Assembly: GCA_963675565.2 (NCBI GenBank)
Contig: CAXXYD010000001.1
Coordinates: forward strand, 682,001 to 746,000
Direction: 5' to 3'
Source: JARRKU01 sp963675565
Lineage (GTDB): Bacteria; Desulfobacterota; Desulfobacteria; Desulfobacterales; Desulfosarcinaceae
Length of the DNA stretch: 64,000 bases
The notes under the pieces were generated by a model. It was not told the DNA's origin. It worked only from the letters and a program-made list of their open reading frames with translations, and ran no database searches. Made by a program: the position numbers and the translations under genes. Every line of letters starts with the position of its first letter. Within the stretch, counting starts at the first letter, position 1. This document shows, piece by piece, positions 33,042 to 41,680 of this stretch.

Positions 33042-35204
33042 ATGAGCGCAGAGACGATCACCGCCAGGGCTATCTCACAACTGACCGGCATCAGTATCCA
33101 AGCCGTGCATAAGCAGGCAGCCAGGCACAAGTGGCCTTTTACGACGACCAGCGGCCGGGGCGGTACGCGCAAAGAGTATCCGGTTGACAGCCTTCCCGAA
33201 GAAATCCGCATGCGCCACATTAGAAAGCACCTGGACCCGCAACGGCTTCCGGTCCCATCAGGCGACTTGCTTCCGGCACCGACAACGAACCAATTAAAGC
33301 GCGCCTCGGCCAAGGCCGATCTGGTGCTGCACTATAGCCGCAGCATCAAGGCCGCCGGCTGGGGCCAAAAGGCCCAGGCGCGCGATCATTTCATTGCCGG
33401 GTACAACTCCGGGTACGCCTACCCGCAGCTGTACGCCGTATTAGGTCCGATCTGCTGGCAGACCATAGAGGGCTGGAAGCGCGCCCTGCGCGCCGGGGCC
33501 GACCTGTCGGAGCTGTCCGACCGGCGGGGGCGCTGGAGACGCGGCAAAAGCAAGGTGACCGCAGCCCAGGCCCGCATCCTGCTCCAGTGCGCCCTGCATC
33601 CGAACCGCTGGTTGATCGCCGAAGTGATCCGCGAGGCCAAAAGGCGCATGGATGCGGCCGGTATTGCCGACGACCACAGCGAATCGACCTACCGACGATG
33701 GCTGGTAGATTTTAAAGCGCACAACTACGATATCTGGTGTTTTCAGCGCGGCGGGGAAAAGCGCTTTAACGATGAGTGCTGCCTGTCGATCGAGCGCGAC
33801 CCGGAGCTGATCAACGTGGGCGATGTGCTGGTGGCCGACGGGCACAAGCTCAATTTCGAGATCCTAAATCCGTGGACTGGCAAACCTTCTCGCATGACCC
33901 TGATCGTGTTTTACGATATGCGCAGCAACTATCCGTGCGGCTGGGAGATCATGCCCACAGAAAACACGGCGGCCATATCGGCTGCCCTGCGCCGGGCTAT
34001 AATCACCCTGGGAAAATTGCCGCGCGTGGTCTACCTGGACAACGGCCGGGCGTTTAAGGCCAAGTGTTTTACTCTGACCGACATCGACCTCAAGCAATCC
34101 GGGCTCTACGGTCTGTATGCCCAGCTGGGCATTCAGACCGTTTTCGCCTGGCCCTATCATGGCCAGAGCAAAACCGTGGAGCGGTTTTTCGGCACCTTTG
34201 CCGAGCTGGAGCGGTTTTGCCCCACCTATGTGGGAACCGGCATCGACAAAAAGCCGCCGCGTATGAAGCGCGGAGAGCGGATGCATCGGCGCATCTATGA
34301 AAACGTGATGGCCGGTCAGTACTTAACCCTTGAGATGGCCCACCGGGCCGTGGCCGCCTGGTTCGACCAATACGGCAAACGGCCCCAGGATCGCAGCAAG
34401 TACTTGATGGGTTATGCGCCCATCGATCTTTTCGAGCCCGGCCGGGGCGAAGGGGTCGACCCCCTTAAGCTGACCTATCTGATGTGGTCCAAAAAAGACG
34501 CCACCATCAGGGGCAGCCGCATCAGCTTCCAGGGCCGGCTTTATTATCACCAGGAGCTTGAAGGCCGCCGCCACAAGGTGGAGATCCGCTACGATCTGCA
34601 AGATCCGGGCTATATCGCGGTCTTTGAAAACGCCGAGTTGCTGTGCATCGCCGCCGAGCAGGACAAGGTGCATCCTATGGCCATACTGGGCGATGAAAGC
34701 GACCGCGAACTGCTTTCGGAGCAATGCAAGATCAAGGCGCGACAGAAGAAAACCGCAAGCCAGCTGTCCCGCAAAATGCTTGAACAGGAAGTGCTGCCCG
34801 CCTACCAGCGCCGGTTGGAACAAGACGGCGTCACAGCCCAAGGACCACCGGCACCGCCGGCCGAGCCGGCGCAAAAAAAACTCACCGCCGCCGATCAAAA
34901 GCGCATCACCGCCGAGGTCGAGCGCTACAACAAGCGCAAGCAGGCCGAAAAGAAAGACATCTGGAAAGAGCTCGATGCCCTGTCCGAGCCCGAGCGCTAC
35001 GAGCAGCTGGTGCGCTATGGTGCGCAGGGCATTTTGATCCCGCGCGAGCAGGCGGCTTTCATGCGCTACTTTGAACAAACTTCCAAATACCTGCAGCTGG
35101 AACAATCCGGTTATTGGGAAAACGTGCGCACCGCAGAAATTCTTATGCACCGGGCCACCGGCAACCCGAACCAAGGAGCAACCAATGGGGCAATTAGCAT
35201 TTAA
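33042..35204 (+). CDS. MuA-like DDE transposase
   Basis: 720 residues. An N-terminal MuA-type winged helix (ITARAISQLTGISIQAVHKQ, RKEYPVDSLPEEIR) and Ibeta/Igamma-like DNA-binding domains precede an RNase H core. The catalytic residues are Asp266 (VLVADGHKLNF), Asp333 (VYLDNGRAFK) and Glu380 (SKTVERFFGTF), very close to MuA spacing (269/336/392). A beta-barrel and a Lys/Glu-rich tail follow, equivalent to the MuB-interacting domain III. It binds the end boxes, pairs the ends and performs strand transfer. The stop overlaps the start of the MuB-like gene by 20 nt. Confidence 0.95.
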   Translation: MSAETITARAISQLTGISIQAVHKQAARHKWPFTTTSGRGGTRKEYPVDSLPEEIRMRHIRKHLDPQRLPVPSGDLLPAPTTNQLKRASAKADLVLHYSRSIKAAGWGQKAQARDHFIAGYNSGYAYPQLYAVLGPICWQTIEGWKRALRAGADLSELSDRRGRWRRGKSKVTAAQARILLQCALHPNRWLIAEVIREAKRRMDAAGIADDHSESTYRRWLVDFKAHNYDIWCFQRGGEKRFNDECCLSIERDPELINVGDVLVADGHKLNFEILNPWTGKPSRMTLIVFYDMRSNYPCGWEIMPTENTAAISAALRRAIITLGKLPRVVYLDNGRAFKAKCFTLTDIDLKQSGLYGLYAQLGIQTVFAWPYHGQSKTVERFFGTFAELERFCPTYVGTGIDKKPPRMKRGERMHRRIYENVMAGQYLTLEMAHRAVAAWFDQYGKRPQDRSKYLMGYAPIDLFEPGRGEGVDPLKLTYLMWSKKDATIRGSRISFQGRLYYHQELEGRRHKVEIRYDLQDPGYIAVFENAELLCIAAEQDKVHPMAILGDESDRELLSEQCKIKARQKKTASQLSRKMLEQEVLPAYQRRLEQDGVTAQGPPAPPAEPAQKKLTAADQKRITAEVERYNKRKQAEKKDIWKELDALSEPERYEQLVRYGAQGILIPREQAAFMRYFEQTSKYLQLEQSGYWENVRTAEILMHRATGNPNQGATNGAISI

Positions 35205-35937
35205 CAAATCGGTGTATGTGCAAACGGCCAACACGCGCAACCTGGTGCTGATGATGGACGATTTGCGCATGGACGTGGGAGAAGGCCGCTTTGCCTGCGT
35301 CTATGGTGGCGCCGGCCTGGGCAAGTCCCAGGCCGTCAAGTGGTATCACGCCAACAACGCGCACAGCATCTATATCGAGTCCACCGACATCTGGCGCACC
35401 AGCACCCTGGAGTTTTTAAAGGACCTGTGCCGGGAGCTGGGCATCGAAAAGCCCAAGCGCAACCGGGGCTGGTGCTTCAGGGCCATCGTCGAGGCCCTGT
35501 ACGAAAACCCGGAAACGATCCTTTTCATCGATGAAGTGGACCGGCTGGGCAACGGCTTTTTAGAGATCGTGCGCGATATTACCCGCATCAGCTTGTGTCC
35601 GGTGGTGCTGATCGGCGAGCCGCGCCTGATCTCTATCATGCAGACCAACGAGCGGGTCTGGACGCGCACCTTCGAGCCGGTGCGCTTTGTTCCCATGAAA
35701 GAGTCCGATGTGATCATCTACGCCAAAGAGGCCGCCGGCGTGGATATCTCGGTTGAAGTCGCCGGCATCTTGCACCAGACGCGCACGAAAAAGACGGCCA
35801 ACGGCAACTTCCGGCTGGTCAAGCGCGCGCTGTTGTATGCCATCGCCTATGCCAATGCGGCCGGCTCGGAAACGATCACCGAAAAGATCGCCCAAACGGC
35901 CGTCAAATCGGCCATCAAGTGGGCCACCAAAAGATAG
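35185..35937 (+). CDS. MuB-like AAA+ target-selection ATPase
   Basis: 250 residues. The start is set by AAGGAG 8 nt upstream of ATG 35185. Walker A GGAGLGKSQAV (about 42), Walker B ILFIDEVDRL (about 115), sensor-like VVLIGEPRL and arginine-rich FEPVRF region. MuB binds target DNA as an ATP-dependent filament, activates MuA and gives target immunity. The N-terminal HTH of MuB is absent, as in many relatives. Confidence 0.92.
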   Translation: MGQLAFNKSVYVQTANTRNLVLMMDDLRMDVGEGRFACVYGGAGLGKSQAVKWYHANNAHSIYIESTDIWRTSTLEFLKDLCRELGIEKPKRNRGWCFRAIVEALYENPETILFIDEVDRLGNGFLEIVRDITRISLCPVVLIGEPRLISIMQTNERVWTRTFEPVRFVPMKESDVIIYAKEAAGVDISVEVAGILHQTRTKKTANGNFRLVKRALLYAIAYANAAGSETITEKIAQTAVKSAIKWATKR

Positions 35938-35946
35938 GGACCGCAC

Positions 35947-36540
35947 ATGGTTAGCTTTGCCGCGCAGGTACGCGCCATATTACGCCGATCGGCAACCGAT
36001 ACCGGGATCACTTATGAAGAGATCGCCCGGCAGCTGGATCTTGTTTCCAGAGACAAAAAACAGCCCTTGTACGGCACCTTGCGCGATTTTATCCGGCGCG
36101 GCGAGTGCGAGCGGATCAGCGAGGGGCTGGTGCGCTACGTGCCGCACAACAGGCCCAAGGCGCCGCCAAAGACCGCGTGCATGTGGCGCCTGATCCGGGC
36201 CAACCGCAACGGCACCATAACGGTCGAGGATCTGATGGCCCTTTGCACCGTGGCCGAGGCCACCGCCCGCGAATACCTGCGGCTGCTGACCAAGCACGGG
36301 ATCGTCCGGCGCATCGATAGGCCCGGCAACCAATTGTCCAAGTATCAGCTGATCAACGATCCGGGCCCGGAGCCGGTCAGAAACGATGTCAATGCGGCCA
36401 AGCTTCGAAGGCTGCGCGCAGCCAGGAAAAAGGCCTTAAAACAGATCCAGGTCGCCCAGGGCGCAATAGATGATGTCAACGCGGCCCTGGATAAGGCCCG
36501 CTGCGCCGTGGCGAACATGGGCGATGACAGGAACACTTGA
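35947..36540 (+). CDS. Winged-helix early protein
   Basis: 197 residues. Two winged-helix-like segments: about 5-70 (ITYEEIARQLDL ... GTLRDFIRRGECERISEGLVRYV) and 75-140 (ITVEDLMALCTVAEATAREYLRLLTKHGIVRRI). A C-terminal coiled coil (LRAARKKALKQIQVAQGAID) follows. It lies 9 nt after the MuB-like gene. Probably a regulator or replication helper; family not recognised. Confidence 0.7.
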   Translation: MVSFAAQVRAILRRSATDTGITYEEIARQLDLVSRDKKQPLYGTLRDFIRRGECERISEGLVRYVPHNRPKAPPKTACMWRLIRANRNGTITVEDLMALCTVAEATAREYLRLLTKHGIVRRIDRPGNQLSKYQLINDPGPEPVRNDVNAAKLRRLRAARKKALKQIQVAQGAIDDVNAALDKARCAVANMGDDRNT

Positions 36541-36554
36541 TAAGGGGGAAGAAT

Positions 36555-36932
36555 ATGACGCCCGAAGAATCGATCCGCCTTGATAAGGACACCATGGACG
36601 ATTTGATGGCGATGCTCATAGAAGACGCCGTCGAAGACAACAGCAAGCAGGCCAGGGATCTATTGAAAAGCCTTGCACCGCGCGTGCCCTGGAAGCGCGT
36701 TATCCAAGCCATAAGAAACGGCAAGCAGGTCGATAGGCACAAAAAAGACGACAAGCTGTTCATCACCGAGATCATCAACGATCTGTACCGCAACGGCTTT
36801 GTCGCCGGGAGAAAGGCCTGCACCATGCTCCAGGATTGGGCCATTGAGCTGCGCGAGTCTTCAAGAGCCCAGCTTGCCGCATCCCGGCTCAAAAGAACGT
36901 TCAACAACGAGATCGGTGCTGAAAACTGGTAA
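36555..36932 (+). CDS. Hypothetical early protein
   Basis: 125 residues; start at 36555 after GGGGGAAG. Acidic N-terminus, helical, basic C-terminus (AQLAASRLKRTFNNEIG). It contains no motif I can name. It sits in the middle of the early operon. Confidence 0.6.
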   Translation: MTPEESIRLDKDTMDDLMAMLIEDAVEDNSKQARDLLKSLAPRVPWKRVIQAIRNGKQVDRHKKDDKLFITEIINDLYRNGFVAGRKACTMLQDWAIELRESSRAQLAASRLKRTFNNEIGAENW

Positions 36933-36962
36933 AAATCCGCTTTCATTCTTTTGGGGGAAACG

Positions 36963-37157
36963 ATGGGAAAATTAATCAGGTGCGAGGCCGATGTGACCAT
37001 CAGCAAGACGGTGGTCGTCGAGTTCGAAGATGATGAGATCCTGTGTATCGAAGACCAGGTCTATGACGCCGTGCGCGATGCGCTGGGTCTTGATTTTGAC
37101 GATGACAGCGATCTGCAGATCCAGGAGCGCAGGCTGTCTTCTCTGATACCGGAATAA
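36963..37157 (+). CDS. Small acidic hypothetical protein
   Basis: 64 residues, beta-rich start (IRCEADVTISKTVVVEFEDD) and a strongly acidic end (LDFDDDSDLQ). GGGGGAAACG precedes the ATG. Operon position is the main support. Confidence 0.55.
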   Translation: MGKLIRCEADVTISKTVVVEFEDDEILCIEDQVYDAVRDALGLDFDDDSDLQIQERRLSSLIPE

Positions 37158-37168
37158 GGAGGCGTTTT

Positions 37169-37384
37169 ATGGGGACCATGAACAGACTTTTTTCTTCAGT
37201 GGAGTTGACCTGTCCGTGGTGTGAAGAGCCCATCGAGGTGGAGGATATGGCCGTGTCGGTAACCGTCGAAGGTCACGATATCGGCCGTCCCGTAGGCGAT
37301 GGGCAGTTCACAATAGATTGCGATGAGTGCGGAAAGAAGATCGGCATCGAATCGCAACTTAGTATTTACGTGAAGAAATCCTGA
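37169..37384 (+). CDS. CPxC zinc-ribbon protein
   Basis: 71 residues: CPWCEEPIEV near residue 15 and CDECGKK near 51 form a two-knuckle ribbon resembling the CPXCG family. AAGGAGG lies 8 nt before the ATG. Function unknown. Confidence 0.65.
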   Translation: MGTMNRLFSSVELTCPWCEEPIEVEDMAVSVTVEGHDIGRPVGDGQFTIDCDECGKKIGIESQLSIYVKKS

Positions 37385-37445
37385 CGTTTCGATGTTCGAT
37401 GTGATCGGCAGCGGCGCTGCCGGCTTCAAGTCATGGAAGGTAACG

Positions 37446-37664
37446 ATGGACAAGCTTTACGGGCTGATGGTGTGCGAACATCAAGATGCATTTTTTCGGT
37501 ATCTTTCATTCAGCCATTCGATCGAAAAATTAAAGGCCAGTGTCTTTATCGGGTCCGGCAAGCATTGGTATGTGACCGACAATGGGGCAGAATCCTATCT
37601 CGATATGGCCGGAAAACCCTCATTTCCGATCTATAAAATCGAAGAAGTCAATTTTATCGCTTAG
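37446..37664 (+). CDS. Hypothetical early protein
   Basis: 72 residues from MDKLYGLM; a start at 37392 would add 18 residues. Mixed alpha/beta, no motif (VFIGSGKHWYVTDNGAES). Supported only by position between phage-type genes and lack of an alternative frame. Confidence 0.45.
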   Translation: MDKLYGLMVCEHQDAFFRYLSFSHSIEKLKASVFIGSGKHWYVTDNGAESYLDMAGKPSFPIYKIEEVNFIA

Positions 37665-37695
37665 CAGTGCAAACCATATGATTGAAGGGGTAAAA

Positions 37696-38004
37696 ATGAA
37701 AACTGAACACCAAATATGCACGGGCGATCTTCCCCGTGATCTTCAGGAATTGGTAGGCATAATCGGGCTAAAAGCAGTTCTTCAGCTATGTTCGCATTAC
37801 GGAGGCGAGCGGATCTATTTTCCCAGGACAAGAAGCTTTTATATTGCCTCGCGCGATCGCGAGATCGTTGCAACATTCAACGGGCGCAACCATCTGGAGC
37901 TGGCCCGCAGGCACAAGCTGACCACAACGAGAATCCGGCAAATTTTGGCAGAAAACGGCGTCGGCCAAAAGGCCGGCAAAAAGGGCCGGAAGAAGCGCTC
38001 TTGA
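37696..38004 (+). CDS. Mor/C-family transcription activator 1
   Basis: 102 residues. The Mor core reads LVGIIGLKAVLQLCSHYGGERIYFPR followed by NGRNHLELARRHKLTTTRIRQILAENG (HTH). A basic tail (AGKKGRKKRS) is unusual. In Mu, Mor activates the C gene that in turn switches on late structural genes. This element has no late genes, so its target must be something else, or it serves a helper phage. Confidence 0.85.
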   Translation: MKTEHQICTGDLPRDLQELVGIIGLKAVLQLCSHYGGERIYFPRTRSFYIASRDREIVATFNGRNHLELARRHKLTTTRIRQILAENGVGQKAGKKGRKKRS

Positions 38005-38049
38005 CCCGGTCATGGTCGACGATACGAACACCATACGAAAGCGCACACC

Positions 38050-38250
38050 ATGGGCAAGCGGGCAAGCGGCATACTGCAAGAATTGATGATCATCATCTTG
38101 CTTCTTTCTCTTTTTATCGGGGTGGTCATGCTGGCCGCCGGCTTCAGGCCGGCGGTGCGCAAACCGGACACCTTGGAGGCTTTTTGCGCTGTTCAAACGG
38201 TAGTAACTCCTGACACCGTCGCCACCGGCGATCTTACGGAGGAACGATAA
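38050..38250 (+). CDS. Single-span membrane protein
   Basis: 66 residues with one hydrophobic helix (LMIIILLLSLFIGVVMLAAGF). Located between a Mor gene and gemA. No family recognised. Confidence 0.5.
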   Translation: MGKRASGILQELMIIILLLSLFIGVVMLAAGFRPAVRKPDTLEAFCAVQTVVTPDTVATGDLTEER

Positions 38251-38251
38251 A

Positions 38252-38677
38252 ATGGCCCTATCCAACAAACAGAAAGCCCTGATCCACGTGGCCAAGACCA
38301 AAACGGGCATGAGCGAGAACGCCTACCGCGAGCTGCTGGCCGGCTTCGGGGCCGCATCCTCGACCCAGCTTGACCAGGGCGATTTTGACAAACTGATCGC
38401 ACATTTTAAGGCCCTGGGCTTTAAGCGCACCGGCAAATACCGCAAGCCGGTGAAAAGCAAAAAGCGCCTGATGGCCAAAATCGAAGCGATCCGCGCCGAC
38501 ATGAACCTGTCGCAACGCTATGTCGACGGCATGACAGCGCGCATGTTCAAAAACCGGGACGGCGAACCGATCAAGGCCTACCGTTGGCTAAACGATAGCC
38601 AGCTGCACCGCCTGGTGGCCGCTTTGACCTATCACCAGCGCAGACACGGCGCAAAAAGCAGGAAGGTTAAGCGATGA
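38252..38677 (+). CDS. GemA/Gp16-like protein (DUF1018)
   Basis: 141 residues. The opening KQKALIHVAKTKTGMSENAYRELLAGFG and later GFKRTGKYRKP are the Mu GemA (gp16) signatures. GemA of Mu modulates host gene expression and DNA topology. GGAGG-AACGATAA precedes the ATG. Overlaps the next start (ATGA). Confidence 0.88.
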   Translation: MALSNKQKALIHVAKTKTGMSENAYRELLAGFGAASSTQLDQGDFDKLIAHFKALGFKRTGKYRKPVKSKKRLMAKIEAIRADMNLSQRYVDGMTARMFKNRDGEPIKAYRWLNDSQLHRLVAALTYHQRRHGAKSRKVKR

Positions 38678-39081
38678 ACCTTAAAAACTGGCCTTGTGCC
38701 ATCAATGAAGCCGTGCTGACAAACGCCGCGTCGATAAACGATCGAGGCAAAAGCGGCGACCTGGTCGGCTTTCCCCAGCGCGGCCTGGGCGATCGCTGCC
38801 TTTTTTGCGACCAGTACGACCGCTGCCTGACCCTGGCCTGTCAAAAAAACTGGCGAGGCTTCGACTGCCGGTGCTGTTCGTACGAGAAAAAGGGGCGGAT
38901 CAATTTCGTACTCGAGGAGTTCGCCGCCGATATCGACACGACAGACTTTGAAGAAGAGATCCTGTTCGGCAATGAGTGCCAGCTTGAGCAACTGGTGCGC
39001 CCGGACAACGATCAGGAAGACTTTCTGTTAACCCTTATAGACCAAGGAGCATTTCATGACGACAGTGAACAAGAGCGCTGA
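38674..39081 (+). CDS. Cysteine-rich hypothetical protein
   Basis: 135 residues. Five cysteines in CLFCDQYDRCLTLACQKNWRGFDCRCC (about 43-68) suggest a zinc or iron-sulfur cluster; the C-terminal half is very acidic. Translationally coupled to gemA and overlapping the next Mor gene by 26 nt. Unknown function. Confidence 0.6.
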   Translation: MNLKNWPCAINEAVLTNAASINDRGKSGDLVGFPQRGLGDRCLFCDQYDRCLTLACQKNWRGFDCRCCSYEKKGRINFVLEEFAADIDTTDFEEEILFGNECQLEQLVRPDNDQEDFLLTLIDQGAFHDDSEQER

Positions 39082-39343
39082 CGATCGGCAGGCGGCCGCC
39101 CTGGCCATTGCTGACATGCCCGAACAGTACCGGGAAGTGTGCGAGGTGATCGGGCTTGAAAAGGGCCTGAAGCTGATGAAGGCCTTAGGCGGCAACCAGC
39201 TCTACATTCCCAGGATCAGGTGGATAGCGTCCAGGTTAAACCGCCGGAACATCAAAAAGGAGTTCAACGGCAGCAACTACAAACAGCTGGCGCGCAAATA
39301 CGGTTACAGCGAGCGCTGGATCAGAAACATCATTAAAAGCTGA
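39056..39343 (+). CDS. Mor/C-family transcription activator 2
   Basis: 95 residues. EVIGLEKGLKLMKALGGNQLYIPR and NGSNYKQLARKYGYSERWIRNI match the Mor fold and its C-terminal HTH. It is clearly paralogous to the protein at 37696. AAGGAG lies upstream of ATG 39056. The pair may correspond to Mor and C of Mu. Confidence 0.85.
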   Translation: MTTVNKSADDRQAAALAIADMPEQYREVCEVIGLEKGLKLMKALGGNQLYIPRIRWIASRLNRRNIKKEFNGSNYKQLARKYGYSERWIRNIIKS

Positions 39344-39541
39344 ATGAAACCGCGAAGCAGACGCGACCGCAGGAAAACGTGCAGGGGCAAAACGGCCTAT
39401 GCCACGGCCGAAATGGCCTGGAAGGCGGCAACGGTCATGAAGCACAAAACCGGAATGGGCTGGCGCTACAACGCTTACAAATGCCGCTATTGCGGCAATT
39501 ACCACATCGGCCATGCGCCGAGACGATACGCTTTCAATTAA
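39344..39541 (+). CDS. Small basic zinc-ribbon protein
   Basis: 65 residues, very basic start (KPRSRRDRRKTCRGK) and a CRYCGNYHIGH knuckle: CxxC plus two His. The type is common in phage early regions. Start abuts the mor2 stop (TGAATG). Confidence 0.65.
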   Translation: MKPRSRRDRRKTCRGKTAYATAEMAWKAATVMKHKTGMGWRYNAYKCRYCGNYHIGHAPRRYAFN

Positions 39542-39557
39542 GCGAGGGAGGCTGTCA

Positions 39558-39920
39558 ATGAAAAACGATCCAAGAGCAAAGTTTGTCCAAAAATCAATGA
39601 GGCAGGCCCAAGGCGAGCAGGTTTTAGACGACCGGGACATGTCATGGAAGGATCTGGACACCGAAGAGCCGCGCCAGCGCTTTATCCGGGATTCGCATAT
39701 GCTGGCAGATGGAATGAGCATGGCTGATGTGCGCCGGATTAACATGGACCAGGAAAACGATATCGAGCTGAGCCCGCGTGAGCGGTTTATACGCGATTCC
39801 CAAAGACTGTGCGATCCGGACAGCGCCTCCGATGCCAAGAGCGGCAAGCGAACCCGTATCGCGGATGCGCGCAGGACCAGCAAGGGACATCTAAAAGCGA
39901 TCCGCGCACACAGCTTTTAA
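39558..39920 (+). CDS. Hypothetical protein with internal RFIRDSxxL repeat
   Basis: 120 residues from the ATG at 39558. A duplicated motif, PRQRFIRDSHML (about 38) and PRERFIRDSQRL (about 75), points to an internal duplication. Highly charged, no family recognised. Confidence 0.55.
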   Translation: MKNDPRAKFVQKSMRQAQGEQVLDDRDMSWKDLDTEEPRQRFIRDSHMLADGMSMADVRRINMDQENDIELSPRERFIRDSQRLCDPDSASDAKSGKRTRIADARRTSKGHLKAIRAHSF

Positions 39921-40000
39921 AAAAGCTTTACGCCATGTGAACCCGCCACCGGCACCGATCGTGCCGCTGATGGAACAACCTCAACCAAAGGAGTGTAAAA

Positions 40001-40444
40001 ATGTATGTCTTACTTGAAGCTGCAAGAAACGTCATGTTGCCGTATCAATTGGCCAAAGGGGTGCAGCAGGTCTTTACCTTCGTGCCCGGCAAAAACAAGA
40101 TAGATGATGCGATCTGGAAAAAAATCATAGAGCAGAACGAAAACGACTACCGAGCGCATCATGCAAAGCTGCTCCATCCGTTCGAAACCGGGTTCGATAC
40201 GGGCACCAAGGCTCACCTGGACGATTACAGCGAACAGGAAATGCTCGAAATCGTTGCCGGTGTGCACAACCCGGAGTTTCTTGAATATCTGCTGCACAAC
40301 GAGCATGAGCGCAAGTTTGATTTTGCACCGCGCAATAGCGTGATTGGCGCGATCAAATCCCGGCTGCCGCAAAGGCAGATGCAGCTCGATGAGCTCAACG
40401 CACTGGGCAACCAGATGAGAGAATATGCTCCCTGGCTAAGTTAA
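40001..40444 (+). CDS. Hypothetical early protein
   Basis: 147 residues; AAAGGAG upstream of ATG 40001. Contains FVPGKNKIDDAIWKKIIEQN and a central acidic EQEMLEIVAGVHNPEFLEYLLHN region. No family recognised; the first third could be a small beta-barrel. Confidence 0.6.
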   Translation: MYVLLEAARNVMLPYQLAKGVQQVFTFVPGKNKIDDAIWKKIIEQNENDYRAHHAKLLHPFETGFDTGTKAHLDDYSEQEMLEIVAGVHNPEFLEYLLHNEHERKFDFAPRNSVIGAIKSRLPQRQMQLDELNALGNQMREYAPWLS

Positions 40445-40476
40445 GCTGCGCCGGCGTACATGAAAAGGAGACTGAC

Positions 40477-40692
40477 ATGGCTTTGATTATCGGCAGCCAG
40501 GATCAAAAAAAGATCAACTCCCTGTTGATGGACTTTCACAGCACCCGGCACGATCTGGCGTCCGTGTACGCCGGCGACCCGCAAAGCGCCCGCATCCACC
40601 AGCGCGCCGTAGAGAGCCTGCGCAGCATCGGCAGGCGCATGGCCGGCCTGGGCCTTGTTTTTAAAAAAGAGGCGGGCTTTGACGATGAATAG
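40477..40692 (+). CDS. Small hypothetical protein
   Basis: 71 residues, helical (SLLMDFHSTRHDLASVYAGD; QRAVESLRSIGRRMAGLGL). AAAGGAG precedes the ATG. Overlaps the next gene by 8 nt. Confidence 0.5.
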   Translation: MALIIGSQDQKKINSLLMDFHSTRHDLASVYAGDPQSARIHQRAVESLRSIGRRMAGLGLVFKKEAGFDDE

Positions 40693-40867
40693 CTCCATTT
40701 TGCACTATGTCCAGGCCCTTGTCGATCAGGCGGCGCTTTACGAGCTGCGGCAAGAGCCGGCGGCCGCCGGCAACATGCTGATCTTGTGTCGCTGCCTTGA
40801 ATCGGCCCTGACCGAGCAGCTGGGCAAATACGACATCAACACGCTATTGGAGGATAACAATGGCTGA
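40685..40867 (+). CDS. Small hypothetical protein
   Basis: 60 residues from ATG 40685, helical (LHYVQALVDQAALYEL; NMLILCRCLESALTEQLGK). It overlaps its neighbours on both sides, which supports operon membership. Confidence 0.5.
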   Translation: MNSSILHYVQALVDQAALYELRQEPAAAGNMLILCRCLESALTEQLGKYDINTLLEDNNG

Positions 40868-41477
40868 GACCATCGATAAAGACGATTTTATGACCGATAC
40901 CCGAGGACGGCTGGTGCCCAAGGCCATGGTGGCCGAAATCGATCTTGAGCGCCACGACCTTGTGATCGACAAGATCTGCGAAGCCCGGATGCTGCAAGAT
41001 TGCATGCGCGAGTTCAAATACCGGTTGATGGGCGACATCCAGGCCTTTGTGGCCCTGTCGGCTGAACGCTATGAAGTCAAGCTCGGGGGCGTCAAGGGCA
41101 ACATCACCCTGATGAGCTTTGACGGCCGGTTCAAGATCCAGGTGGCCGTTGCCGAGCACCTGTCATTTGACGAGCGGCTGCAGGCGGCTAAAAAGCTGGT
41201 GGACGAATGCCTGAACGACTGGACCGAAGGCAGCCGGGACGAGCTCAAGACCATCGTGCTGGACGCCTTTCAGGTCGACCAGGAGGGCCGTATCAACACC
41301 GGACGCATCCTGGCCCTGCGCCGCTATGCAATCAACGATCCGCGCTGGCAGCGGGCCATGCTGGCCATCAGCGAAAGCATCCAGGTGGTCGGCTCAAAAT
41401 CCTACCTGCGCTTTTATGAGCGCAGCGGACCGGACGACAAATGGACGTCCATCTCCCTGGACATGGCGGCGCTATAG
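40860..41477 (+). CDS. DUF3164 phage protein
   Basis: 205 residues. The family pattern is complete: DTRGRLVPKAMVAEIDLERH near the start, KLGGVKGNITLMSFDGRFKIQ in the middle, and AFQVDQEGRINTGRILALRRYAINDPRW before the end. DUF3164 is a marker of Mu-like transposable phages (Mu gp sulfate-related early gene region); its biochemical role is unknown. It is the last gene before the right end, where structural genes would begin in a phage. Confidence 0.88.
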   Translation: MAETIDKDDFMTDTRGRLVPKAMVAEIDLERHDLVIDKICEARMLQDCMREFKYRLMGDIQAFVALSAERYEVKLGGVKGNITLMSFDGRFKIQVAVAEHLSFDERLQAAKKLVDECLNDWTEGSRDELKTIVLDAFQVDQEGRINTGRILALRRYAINDPRWQRAMLAISESIQVVGSKSYLRFYERSGPDDKWTSISLDMAAL

Positions 41478-41504
41478 CCAAAACTGGGCCACACACCTTA
41501 TGCG

Positions 41505-41554
41505 AAATCCCGCTTCGGCGGGATCGCCGCCCGGTGGTGCGGGCGGCCTGATGA
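41505..41554 (+). terminator. Hairpins after the early operon
   Basis: ATCCCGC-TTCG-GCGGGAT followed closely by a second GC stem (CCGCCC...GGGCGG). No T-run follows, so termination may be weak or factor-dependent. The stretch to the right end holds no gene. Confidence 0.5.
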
Positions 41555-41680
41555 GCAGCCGAACAGGATAATGCGGCGCTAATAGAGCAAGGGGGTTTAC
41601 GGCAAAAATACGGGAACGATCGCCTGCCGGCGGCCAGGGGGCCAGTCGGGGCGGTTTTTTGCGTCCTATGGCCCGCCTGT

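Noticed and set aside
31192..41477. A complete Mu-like prophage
   Set aside because: Only early and regulatory genes are present; paired end boxes close the element right after DUF3164, so there is no room for structural genes.
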